Shown here: one piece after another, positions 27,670 through 39,347 of the stretch
How positions within the stretch are numbered: position 1 is the stretch's first letter
Layout of the letters: the number at the start of each line of letters is the position of its first letter
NCBI GenBank assembly: GCA_028551475.1
Contig: CM052355.1
Location: 8,866,001 to 8,930,000, forward strand
Source: Casuarina equisetifolia
Taxonomy: Eukaryota; Streptophyta; Magnoliopsida; Fagales; Casuarinaceae
DNA: 64,000 nucleotides
Direction of reading: 5' to 3'
The notes under the pieces: generated by a model
Seen by the model: the letters and a program-made list of their open reading frames with translations, nothing else
The model's database searches: none
Told to the model about the DNA's origin: nothing
Position numbers and translations under genes: made by a program

Positions 27670-28841
27670 TAATTGTTTGAATTAAAGTCTCTGTCAATGG
27701 GGATCCAACACCTCACAGTTCTTGAAAACCTATCTATTAATGATTGTCTAAAGCTTGAGCGACTTAGTGATGAACATGGCAAGTGTTGGAAGGTTCTTAA
27801 GAGCCTCATTTATTCAAGTGTTGATAACCTATCAAAATGGGTGTCTCTGCCATTGGGCTTTCAACAAATCAACACTTTATAAATGCTTGAGATTTTGGAT
27901 TGTGAAAACTTCATAACTATTTTAAAGTCAATCACCATTTAAAATCATTGAGAGAGGTTAAATTTCAGAGGTACCCTTTTCTGATAGAATTGCTTGACAG
28001 AATACATAGTTTATCATCTTTCTAGGAGTTAGAGATTGGGTGGTCATATAAATTGTTAAAGTATATTTTGCTTAGGATCCAACATTTCACAAGTTCTTAA
28101 AAGCCTAACTATAGGTGATTGTTTAGAGCTTGAGCCACCTCATGATGAACATGACATGTGTTGGGAAGACCTTAAAAGCCTTCATTTTCTATGTGTTAAA
28201 AACCTTTCAAAATGGGTGTCTCTACCATCGAGCGTTCAATGAGTCAACACTCTACAGAAGCTTGAGATTTTGGACTGTGAAAACTTGACAACTATTCTAG
28301 AGTTGATCCACCATTGAAAATCATTGAAAGATATTAGAATTTGGACTACCTTTAATAGAACTACCTAAAGGAATACAACATTTATCATCTTTGTAGAAGT
28401 TGAGATTTCGGGGTGCTCTAAATTAAAGTCTTTTCCATTAAAGATCCAAAATCTTATAGCTCTAAAAAGCCTGACCTTGAGCCACCTAGTGATGAATGTG
28501 GCAAGTGTTGGGAGGGCCTTAAGAGCTTTCTTCTCCTACATGTTAAAAACCTTTCAAAATGGGTGTCTCTCCCATTGGGCCTTCAATAAGTCAACACTCT
28601 ACAGGTGCTTAATATTTCTGAATGTGAAAGCTTGACAACTATTTTGGAGTCAATCCACCATTGGAAATCATTGAAACAACTTTGGATTTCAAACTGTCCT
28701 TGTTTAACGAAATTGCCTAAGGGAATTCAAAGTCTATCATCTTTGCAAAAGTTGCTAATTAGGGGTTGCCCCATCGTGTTGCAAAAATACAAGAAAGACG
28801 GAAGGGTCGATTGGCCCAAGATTGCTTATATTCTAGAGTAA
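27670..28841 (+). repeat. About three tandem LRR blocks of 350-375 bp
   Basis: The segment 'gagc.acct.gtgatgaa' occurs at 27757, 28132 and 28479. Each copy is followed by 'tcaaaatgggtgtctct', a 'cattg.gc.ttcaa' segment and a 'gtgaaa.cttgacaact'-like segment. The copies differ by stops and indels; only the last retains a clean frame to the C-terminal end. Confidence 0.75.
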
Positions 28842-29121
28842 GAGTTGGACTTAAGCTTTGATGAGTTATGTTGTGTATCATTTTAGTGTTGTCCACCACA
28901 AAATGAAAACAACTCTTTTCTCTTTCTTAGCTTTTCTTTGTTTTTCTCTTGCATCTCCTAAGTTGTTAAGTTTAAGAACTAAAGTTTAAAGAGCTTGTTA
29001 AAATGTAGGAATATTATTTTAGAGATGCATTATTTGATGTTGAGGGGTTATAATTGCATTAAGAGTGGCCTTTATCATTTAGGTATGTTTACTTTTCATA
29101 CCTAAATTTCAACAATCATGT
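28842..29121. other. Short spacer between the LRR relic and the PPR relic
   Basis: This is AT-rich sequence without a recognisable gene. Similarity to the intact PPR gene begins abruptly at 29,122, so the left end of the duplicated block falls here. Confidence 0.6.
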
Positions 29122-30498
29122 GCCAGGTTGCCAACACTTGAGGAAGGAAAGCAAATCCATGGACATATCTTTAAGCTTGGACTGGAAGTTGATGTCTTCA
29201 TTCAGAACAGCTTGATCAGTGTGTATAGGAAGTGCCAAAAGATAGAACTTGCTTATATTGTTTTCGTGAAAATGGATCAAAAGAGCATGGCCTCTTGGAG
29301 TGCCATCATTGGAGCTCACGCTAGTATGGAGTTGTGGTATGAATGCTTAATGCTTTTTGGGGATATGAATGGTGAAGGAAGTTGGAGAGCTGAAGAAAGC
29401 ACATTAGTCAGTGTGCTTTCGGCTTGCACCCATTTGGGTGCTCTTGATTTGGGAAGTGCGTCCATAGATCCTTGTTGAAGAACTTTAATGGACTAAATGT
29501 TGTAGTGCAAACCTCTTTGATAGACATGTATGTAAAATGTGGGTGCCTGGAGAAAGGATGGCGGTTGTTTAAGAACATGGGCAAGAAGAACCGATTCTCC
29601 TACACTGTAATGATATTGGTACTCGCCATGCATAGACATGGCAGAGAAGCCTTAAGAGTCTTCTCGAAAATGCTCAAAGAAGGTATGGCACCAAATGATG
29701 TTGTTTATGTGGGTGTGTTGAGTGCTTGTAGTCATGCTGGTCTTGTGAACGAAGGACTCCATTGGTTCAGAAGGATGAAACTTAAGCACGGGATCGAGCC
29801 AATGGTCCACCATTATTGTTGTCTGGTGGACCTCATGGGGGCAAGCCGGATTGCTCAATAAAGCCTTTGAGCTCATCAATTTAATGTCCATTAAGCCGAA
29901 TGATGCTGTATGGCGGAGCCTTCTTAGCTCTTGTTTGGTTCATCAGAACTTGGAGCTTGGAGAGATTGCAGCAAAGAACCTTTTGCAATTCGATTCTCTG
30001 AATCCTAGAGATTAGATAATGCTATCCAATATATATGCTCGAGCTCGAAGATGGGAGAATGTTGCTAAGATAACAACAGAATGGTTAAAAAGGGTCTCAA
30101 TCAAATGCCGGGAAGCAGCCTCGTCGAGGTGAATAGAAGAATCTATAATTTTGTTTCACAAGACATGACTCACGTCATAAGATGATCCACCAAATGGAAT
30201 GGCAGCTAAAGTTTGAAGGCTATTCCCCGGACACATCACAAGTATTGATCGATGTAAATGAAGAAGAGGAGGCAGAGATTGAAAGCTCGCAGTCAGAAAC
30301 TAGCTATAGCTTTTGCACTGATCCATACATCTCAGGAGTCTCCTATAAGGACAATTAAAAATGTCAGGATGTGTAATGACTGTCACACATACACCAAATA
30401 TGTTTCAGTGATTTATGAACGAGAAATCATTGTTAGAGAACATTCTCGGTTCCTCCATTTCAGAAATGGAACTTGCAGTTGTGGTGATTCTTGGTGAA
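29122..30498 (+). pseudogene. Truncated DYW-class PPR pseudogene (duplicate of the gene at 43,415)
   Basis: Similarity to the intact PPR gene begins at 29,122, matching 43,838, and runs to the stop codon. The first 141 codons are missing. Lesions seen against the intact copy: a 1-bp deletion near 29,455; an extra G in the G-run near 29,836; a TAT-to-TAG change at 30,013-30,015; a small deletion near 30,075; and loss of several bases near 30,177. The His of the DYW-domain HSQ motif is Arg here. It is followed by about 310 bp of spacer and the convergent kinase gene, the same arrangement as in the second block. Confidence 0.92.
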
Positions 30499-32665
30499 AT
30501 TGATTAAGTTTTGTCCCTCCCTGTTGATTCACAAGGAAACCACTTTGTTTATCACCACCTTGAATTTATTTCACCATAGATATAGATTCTGTGACAGGAA
30601 AGAACACGAACTACAGAAAGGAGATTGAATAAACCAAGCTTTTTTGAAAATGGCTTTCGTGGCCGTTGTCATTCAATCATAGAAACTGGAAACTAAAGTG
30701 GCCACAAAATATGATGGTGAGAACAACACTCTGGACATTCTGCAGGAAAAGTGACTTTGTAGAACCATGAACAAAGGTCATCATTCTTCTCGTCTACAAG
30801 AGTGGACTTATTAGATGTGAACTGACGAAACTGCTGCTGTGATTCCGGTGGTCCGCGGATCGCCACTTTCCAGAGCAACACCCCGGGGGTCTTCTCGAAC
30901 TAATAAGGCCAAAACATTGACTGAACTCCACATTTGGGTGACGTTGCTGCGGGAATCCCCTAAGGTAATGGCGAAGATAGCATCAAATCCACCTGCTCCA
31001 GGAACTCCAGCTAGCAAAACTCCTTCCATGTTAATTGTAGCGTCCAGAAGCTGCGTTTGTGCTTCAGGTTCAATCTGCAAATTCAGGAGGCTAGTTAATA
31101 GTTAAACACAACAGGCAGATGACAATGAACAAGACTTAACTAGAACTTGAATCCATAAGGGAAAAACAAGTTTAAACAACCATGCTAAACTCTATAATTG
31201 CACTTTGTGAGAGATTTATAAAGGGCAAAATATAAGGGAACCTATATTCTCTATATGCACAAAATGACTACTAATTGCAGGGCTGTTCAATGCCCATAAT
31301 TATTTTACAAGATCATTATGGCTATAAAGTGTTCAATTGAACATTTTACTAAGATCGACAAACCACACATGACAACCTAGCATTTTACTCAACTCATTCA
31401 TCAGTTATGCAGTTAACATTGATTTTTGGCAATCTTTACCCTGAAACAGATAGATATTAAGACCACAGTAACTGTTCTTTACAGGTCCAGATTACAAGAA
31501 TGTAATCTCTGCCTGATGTTTTACTAGATTCACAAAATTGATAGTTGAGGAAAGTAACTAATTTATGATCAATGGTTCGAGGAACAAAATGATAGTTTGG
31601 CAGTTTATACTAAAGCTTTTTCTCTAGAATAAATAAGCCATAAATAAAATGTCTCAAGCCACGGTGACATCAATAAGATAACCATGAAAGTTACCATGCT
31701 TTTAAGTGGTAAATTACAGAAACAATATTCTCAAACCATTACAAGAAACAGATTATGAGCTCTCTGCATTAGTTGGAAAGTCCACTAAAGGAGGAGAGTC
31801 CCCTTAAGACTCTTCGTCCTAGGAAGATTAGAGCATTAGACAAGTAACTATAGCCATTTTGATTGCAAAGTATAAAACGTCTACATCCTTAAGGAAAAAC
31901 CACTCCCCACGTTAACAAAAACAAACATTTTATATGGGATATGAAAAAACTGATGAAAAGAATAACAGGAAACAAGAATCCAAATGAAGAGGAAAAAGAA
32001 AACTACCGGAACACCTGCTGCTTCACCCATCCAGCGCATATGATATCTGATCCCAAACATCGCATCTCTTGCTCCTAACAATGCTTCAACAATCACTTTT
32101 TCTGTGGGCTCAGAAGCTTGACCTAGCCACTGTTAAGGAAATTTGCAAATCAAAACTAGAAGAATACAAATAAAGAAAAGAGCAGAAAGGTAAAAATACT
32201 AAATTTACAGCTTAAATAAACTAGGCAATCTCAACAACATGCACATGGCTCTCCAAGCTCTACCTCCTTTTGAAGTTCACAATTTGGAAATGGAGCTCAG
32301 AAACAAGTCAACATCTGGTCTAGAACAAAGCTTTACATGCCTAAATCCTCATTAAAATATCACATTTGTCTTTCCACAACGAGACATGTAAAGCTCATGG
32401 TAATAGGCTCAAGATGAGTCAGCTCGCTCCTCCCCATTCTCGGCCAGAGGGAAACAATAAGTCTAAAACAAAGAAGAAAGTACCATGACCAAATTTCTAA
32501 GGGCAAAAAATCAACCAATCAAATAGCTAGCACAGCCTGAAAGTTCATCATGAAAGTTAATTGTTCAATGGAAGACAATGTGCTAATTGGTCTTTAAAAT
32601 TCGCTTTGACATTCAGAGATAATGGAGTATCTCTGACAGTTAACAGTCATCCAGTGTAGAATCTT
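29122..32665. repeat. Duplicated block A: PPR 3' part plus kinase 3' part
   Basis: This block aligns, with small indels, to 43,838-47,405 in direct orientation (offset 14,716 at the left end). Both copies contain the PPR C-terminal part, the spacer between PPR and kinase, and the last two kinase exons with their introns. In sampled stretches they look well over 90 percent identical. Confidence 0.93.
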
Positions 32666-35600
32666 GTGGCCTCAGAGCATTTGGGAGCAACTGAATTCTA
32701 AGGTCAGAATTATCCTCTATTTATGACATTGCCTATAATGAAAGGAAGAACTTCTCCTTTCCATTTCTCATATCTTTCCAACAATTACCGATAATATGCC
32801 AGTATCAAATCTTTGGTATAATACAGACAACAAATAAAGTACAGTAGCGTGTTCAAAACTTCAGTACAGGAGCTTAAGACATTATTTCTGGCTATCCGAT
32901 ACTACAATCCTACCTAGAGTATTGCTCTCTGACAGGACTAATATGATGAAATGGCCTCTCCCGCTTCTTTTTGTTCAATCCATGGAACTTGATAAACAAC
33001 GTTAATTGATTCTTCAATTATTAGTTATATTTCCTCAGCAGATGTGAGAAAATGAGCCCCAAGAATTACCTTGTCTGACCTAACCCTGCTGCAGATATCA
33101 ATTATGAATTTATATGCATCCCAGTGCTCTTCTGCAAGTCTGCTTAACCTATTGAGCTGTACTTCAAGAGAAGAATTTGCCTCAGACAACTTTCTCCATG
33201 TTTCTATGGATTTCTGAGGGTCAGACTTCTGCCACTTCTTCACGGCACCTACCATTGATGGCGTAGATGATCCTCCAGTTCCAGGTTCTCCAAGTAGCTG
33301 TGGAAAGCACACTCATTGATAAGAGCAGACAGCTTGACATCTTTTTAGAAAATAAGATAAGCTTGTCAAGAGCACACCATTTTTAAGGAAAACCAAAGAA
33401 GAAAAGAGAAATAAGACACAGTTGGAGATGGTGCTCTAATAGCAGACCAATTTTCTATGACATTCTTACGTGCATATGTATATTTGTCAATCAAGACCTT
33501 GTGGTGTCATCATTTGCAATAGTTCTTCCCATATTAGCAACTAACATGGAAGAAGAAGCTTCTTTTAAAGAATCAGTCCACCATACACATGCTGGACATT
33601 ACAAATTGAAGCCACTGCAAAAGAAAAATATCCGGTTGCTTTCTAGAGTTTTGGGCAGAGAGTTTTATAAATTTTTTTGCTAACTTCCTAGCAAAATTAG
33701 TGATGCTATTCCATCCTATCGGTCATAAGGTGGTACAGTAGCTAGGTTGGTTTTCTCCAAGCATCAAAATGGAATAATCATTCTTCTCAAGTACTGCACA
33801 TTATCAAATAAAACTAACAGAAACAACAGGTACATCAAAAAATCAATATCCTGTGTGTGGAAATACTCTACTAAAAGCTAGTAGCATGAACTCAATAGAC
33901 AACCAGAATAAACCCAAGAAAAAGTAACATGCAGAGAAAGCAAGTTCAAGATATAAGCAAGCAAGTTGATTTGGAAGAAACGGAAGGGAAAAATTGAAAG
34001 AGGCAGAAACAACTCATGTCAAGTTAGGCGTTTGACCCAAAGAGAGCAAATCGCATCACATTACTTAATTTATCCTTCCAGAAGATATCTACAAGCATGA
34101 CATAAAATCATGTATATATTTCAGAACATATAAAAGTTGCAACAAATCATATGTTAGAATTCTTACAAGGGTCATCAATGGTGGCAAGGAAAACTTAGTC
34201 CTCTCATGGTCCCATTTCCCTTTTAAAATATCTACTATGACTTCTTCTAAGGGCAATCCTTTTGCTGCGACCTGCACTTTGTCAAAACAAAAGTTATGGA
34301 AATGATAAAAAGACATGTAGAAGTTGCTTGTAATATTTTATGCAAGAGAAGGGACAACATATATGTAAGTCCAGTTTGTCATCTCGACATAAACTAAACT
34401 AATACTGAAAAGCTTTCATCCAAAACAGTGTTATTGGCAACCAAAGCAAGCCCATCTGGTTTATTTTCAGGTATTTAGTGTATTTTGCTTATCTCTTCTT
34501 CTTTTTTTGTTTCATTCTTCTTCCTCTTTCTTTATCTTTGTTTTTTTTGGGAAGGATTTTCCTTCTTTTTTTTTTTTTGGGGGGGGGGGGGTTGAACAGG
34601 GACGTTGAAGGTAGGTAAGGTAAGAGCAGCAATCGTACAGAAAACGACCCTTAATAAGATGCAAATCCCTAACAAGTGATTGTTAAAACTAAATTTGCGA
34701 TAATCTTCCAACCTTCATTTTACAGAACACTTACGACCCTGCTGTCTAACATAAAAAATGGTCACATGGAGTGCCTTTCAGGATGGGATATTTGTCTATT
34801 CAATCCATAAATAGCTGGTCAGGTATGGTATATCTAACAAAAAGTTAATGCACTCAAAAGCCTAGCCAACAAACCAGATGGATGCTTGGAAACAAAAAAG
34901 TCATCCAGAAATCTTTTTTATGTAGATAACCACAAGAGAAACTCAAATGCAAAATTTTAAATCCATCATTCTTTTAACCTTGCCTTCAGGGATTCATATG
35001 ATATTCAACTGCGAAATGTTCTCCAGAAGATGAATGATATTATATTGTCATGGCACTCTTACCAGTTTCAATGACATGAAGTGAGAGGAACACAATGTTT
35101 GTATATTGTACATTATAAAACGGCAAGGGAGGTTGATAAATCGCATGTTATCCACTTTGTTAAATCATTATTTAGTCTCCAAATCTTAAATTGGCAGACA
35201 CAGTAAGTTTAATCATTTAATTAATTCTTTGACACCCTTTCCATCTTTGGAATCAGTCTATGATAAAATGGGAACTAACATGTGAAATATTTAGCTGAAG
35301 GGAGAGTCTAGGTTGAGATCAACCTCTATGTTCTATTACTATAATGGATTATCATTTACTCAAAATTTTAAATTGATTAGAAATGATGAATTTAATCATG
35401 TGATTAATATTTTTATATTGGCTCTTGAGTATGGCTCAAACACCTGTTAATAAGTAAGGTCTAACATGTGAAATATTTAATTGAAATTGAGATTAATGGA
35501 CAATGTAAAGGTTCTCATTCAAGACTTCTGGTCTAATATTGAAAAAGAGAGAGAACCTGTGCAGAAGAAATCACTTCTGGTGAAAACCGGACATAACAAT

Positions 35601-38600
35601 GACTACCATAAACAGCAGAACTGACATCAAACCCACTGCCAACCTTCCCTTGTGCAATACAATGAGCAGTTTGAGCTATCATGTGTAATATATCCAAATC
35701 TCTAGTATCCTTCTTTTCTTGGTCTTGATATTTCATTAAGGAGGAAAGATTAACAACTCCAAGGTAATGTAGTAAAGCCGCAACCACAGCAGTTGTCATT
35801 GCTGCTGATGAACCCAGTCCAGTTTTTGCAACTTCAGGCTTGCAATTTTCTCCGTTCGAATCCTCAGTGTTGAAGGTAATTGATGTAAAAGCTGGAAGGG
35901 TAGCTAATGCTTCTGGGGTCAAGGGCAGTCCACGTGCTTCAATCTGTGCAAAAGTGTACAACAGATAAACATCTTAATCATCCTTTGTAAATCAAAGCAC
36001 CAATAGTTGATGCGGTAACTCCTAATACAAGGGCAAGATTAATTAACACCTTTTCACCCTCTGCTGAAAGAAATTATGATTGTTATTAGACATATTTCTC
36101 AGAAGAACCAAGAAAGCTGTGGTATAGTCTACAAAAGCATGTAGCAAGAAGTGGGAACTCCTACTCTCAAGGGAAAATTTTACAAGAATGGGAAAAAAAG
36201 AAATAAAAATCTAGAAACAGTTAAAAGTAAAGTTTCCACCATCCTAATGGAAAGATACTGATATCTTAAAAAGGATAAAATACCTGATTTCGATATGAAT
36301 AGAACTCATTCGAACCTAAAACTGTGATATCAAGACCTGCATAACTAATTGAGTCAAACATTAGATGAACTTGCAGAAGTGTTTTATCGTTACAGTGATG
36401 GAGAAAATTGGGAGCCTCAATTATTACCTTGCAAAAGAAGTTTGTGTAACAACTCTTTCTTATTCTTGTCAGATGTTGCATATGCAGCTGCCACAGCATA
36501 TTGCACTGCTTGTTCCACAAAAGGGTTCCTCGAGTCACTGAAGTTTTAAGCCAATAAAGCAAGCATCACTTTAAAAACTTCATCAAAGTAAGCATCACTT
36601 AGAACAATTCATTTGACCATGTGCTCCTTACCCTTTCCACATGATTTGCAAAATATGAAAAAACAAGAACATTTAGATTAACCCAGTTACAGCTTTCTAT
36701 ACAACCATTTACATGTGCACAAGCAAAGTAAACAGGAAGAACACAGAAGGACAACCACAAGAAGAGAAAAAGAGGACAGAACGTGAAAGAAAAGATACAT
36801 TACAAGTCTTAAAATTAAGGATATCAGTGAAATCCAAGAAAAGTCCAACTATATTAGGAGAATTGAAGATCTCTTGACTGTTTAACACACAAAAGTAGCT
36901 TAAGTAGTAGAAACTTGCCTTGAAGAGACAGATTGAAGGGTCAAGTTTTTCAGTGCCAATTTATACAAGCTTTCTCTAGAAAGCTGAGGAGACGTCAATT
37001 TCACATCTGTCCATGCCTGAAAGGTGGCACAAAAAGTCACAAGAAATTCAGTGACATGCTAATAACATTCCTAAAGAAAGCTTACGTTATCAACTCACCA
37101 ATACTGATGGTCAACATAGAGAACCAAAAAATCTATTGAGCAACAAAAGTAGATATAGATACATGTGAAAGCACAACTCATATAGAACCATTCAGAGCAT
37201 TACCTCATTTCAGTAACACCACATATGTCCTGCACAATTAGCCTACTTTCAAAGGCGTGCAACTTCTTCCACATTGATTCAGTTAATTGCGATAAAGAAG
37301 CAGATCAACTGACATCAGTTATGCTTGTAATTCTACGGAAATCAATCCATTATGAAGCTTTTTTTCTCTCTCTATCTTTTTTCTTTTCTTTTCTTTTTTT
37401 GGTGAGTGTCTGTGTGTTTTTCTGAGAAAGAACGCAAAAGGCAATATTAGAGCCCAGAGGCATAGCCCACCAAGGCAAACTGCTTCTAAGGAAGCAGGAG
37501 GACATACTCAGCTAAACCTGCACATATCATGTTACATCAGTACCATGTAGGACATTCAAAGCCAGAAAACAGTTGGCTTCATAGTATGCTACCAAGAAAC
37601 TGCTCTGCAGCCCATGTCTTGACTAAAATTTTTGTCCTTCCCATCTTTGATACATCCCTCCAAACCCATATTCTTAGGAGACATCAATATAAGTCCAAAT
37701 AACATTTAACATGTATCTTACATTCAACATACATATTCATGTAAAACTATTGTTTGAGCATGTACTCATTTAAGTTATTATTGGCATACAGCATCACCTA
37801 GGATGGTAATAACTTGAGGTGATAAAAACTATTTATTGGAAAATTCATCCCAAAAGGCTCATTTATCTTTATGGTTATTATTGTAGGAGAAAAACCTAAG
37901 CTTTTCAACTAAAAGTGTAAAAGACAACAAAGGAAAAACATCTTCAGCAGAAACAGTTTCCCCCAAAGAGACAAAGCTCAAGTAAAGGCGACTAGTTCAA
38001 CAACTCTTTATGTATATGCAGCATGCCTGCCTATTCAAAGAGCTTTACGAGACACAATTACTGGTTTCAGCACGATAATATTATACATGATTAGCTGTTT
38101 GAGAATAATGAACATCTTTGTGGACCTACCAACGATTGGCAATACCAACATTCCATCTCTCCATTCCTTTCCCCCTCCCCACACGATCCAAATAAACAGC
38201 TCAAAAGTAAGGATTATAAAATAGGATCAAATATCACACTACTACTGAAAAACAAAGTAAATTACTAATGTAAAAATAATTCAAGTTAGTTGTCTGTGAA
38301 ATAAGAACCATAATATGGGGATAGATCTTTTTCTGCCATAATAAGTATGTAAAATATACACTATAACACAAGAGGATAAGATCACGTGAAAGCATCTGGT
38401 TGCGACTTGAAATTAGATCAAATTTATATGGGGATAGATCTTTTTCTGGCCTAATAACTTGGTAAAATATACACTATAACACAAGAGGATAAGATTACGT
38501 GAAAGCATCTGGTTGTAACTTGAAATTAATAAAATTTATATTCTATATCTTTTCTCTCCCCATATATTCTCAGCAAACAAGCAGAGTCCTTGAACAATGA

Positions 38601-39347
38601 ACATCTAACTCCCGTTTTCCAGTTTAATCTCTTCAAATAGGATGACTATTTTCCGGTAAGAAAAAAGTGAGGACTTTTTCAAGATTACATGATATGCGAC
38701 CACCGCTAACATTGCAGCGAAGAAAATTGATGAGCAAGAATCAATAAGAAAATGGAACTAATGAAGCAAATACAGTCTAAAAAGGAAAAAGTAGAAGATT
38801 TACGCACCCATGCCCAGCTATCAGGCTTGATCTCCTCGTAAAGTGGTTTCACAATTGCGAAAAACCGAGCGTTGGTACTGAGTACGAGTCCTGCATTCGG
38901 CCTCTCGAGAATAAGGTAACCCCCAGTCATCAAGACCTTCCCAGGAGCCGAAGCAACACTGTTTAAGCATTAGAATTTGTCAAATCAGAAATCCTATATC
39001 TTCCTTTCATAAACACTACTATTGGGAATCCCAAAAGTACGCACTTATCCTCCATTTCTTTGCTCTAAGAGCAAAATCAAACAAAATAATTCCTAAAATT
39101 TCGTATGCTATTATTCGGTCCCTGAAATTACTAGAGGGCAATCTGAAACTAAGCCAAATCGCCTTCCGAGTCAGACTTGTTTTGGTTCTATTGGGTCCCC
39201 AATAGTTAACAATCAAATAAAACCCATTACTTTTCTTTTTCTATCTCACTCTTTCTCAGCTCCCAAACACAGAAACAAAAGGCATTTAGAAACCCAATTC
39301 AAGAAAACCCAACAAAGAAAATTTTGGAAAGGGACTTACACTGCCAT
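30811..39347 (-). CDS. PMK: Phosphomevalonate kinase (GHMP family)
   Basis: Converts 5-phosphomevalonate to 5-diphosphomevalonate with ATP in the mevalonate route to sesquiterpenes and sterols. Ten coding exons sum to 508 residues, close to the usual plant length: 39340-39347, 38808-38958, 36919-37016, 36428-36537, 36284-36336, 35557-35943, 34167-34271, 33070-33297, 32007-32129 and 30811-31074. Visible GHMP signatures are the N-terminal strand with APGKVLMTGGYLILE, the ATP-binding Gly/Ser loop EVAKTGLGSSAAMTTAVVAA, and the C-terminal GVPGAGGFDAIFAI motif. The first coding exon is only 8 bp (ATG plus five bases); it is chosen because it joins in phase to give MAVVASAPGKV. Intron 3 has a GC donor (AG|GCAAGT). 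No peroxisomal SKL-type ending is seen (ends AVSSVHI). The gene is convergent with the PPR pseudogene and divergent from the intact PPR gene. Confidence 0.95.
34555..34591. repeat. T-run/G-run homopolymer junction in a kinase intron
   Basis: A long T tract runs directly into a G tract (about eleven G). A similar T/G junction is at 4175-4199, and a C-run occurs at 7826-7845. Such tracts are length-unstable and often miscounted in assemblies, so exact lengths should not be trusted. Confidence 0.7.
38312..38537. repeat. Tandem duplication of about 113 bp in kinase intron 2
   Basis: The segment beginning 'atggggatagatcttttt' at 38315 recurs at 38428. Both copies continue through 'aaaatatacactataacaca' and 'cgtgaaagcatctggttg'. 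It lies well away from both splice sites. Confidence 0.8.

Larger units (their letters stand above)
24776..28841 (+). pseudogene. LRR remnant of a CC-NBS-LRR disease-resistance gene
   Basis: Broken frames on the plus strand read as the LRR half of an RGA-type resistance protein. The stretch at 24776-25045 has the typical first-repeat wording (SLCEFKELNNLGGSM, then NIKEKIGLRSLKLHF). Later pieces at 25153-25443, 26850-27044, 27017-27313, 27380-27685 and 27673-27882 carry 'LP.LS..I..C..L..LP' repeats. The final piece (28605-28841) ends in a family-typical tail (GRVDWPKIAYILE). No P-loop, kinase-2 or other NB-ARC motif is present upstream, and frameshifts and stops separate the pieces, so this is a decayed fragment. 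It is also split by a solo LTR at 25477-26613. From about 27,670 on, a block of about 350-375 bp is repeated about three times. Confidence 0.85.

Noticed and set aside
30839..31105. Plus-strand frame of 88 codons over the last kinase exon, also at 45,567-45,833
   Set aside because: Antisense of the kinase exon; conserved between copies only because the exon is duplicated.
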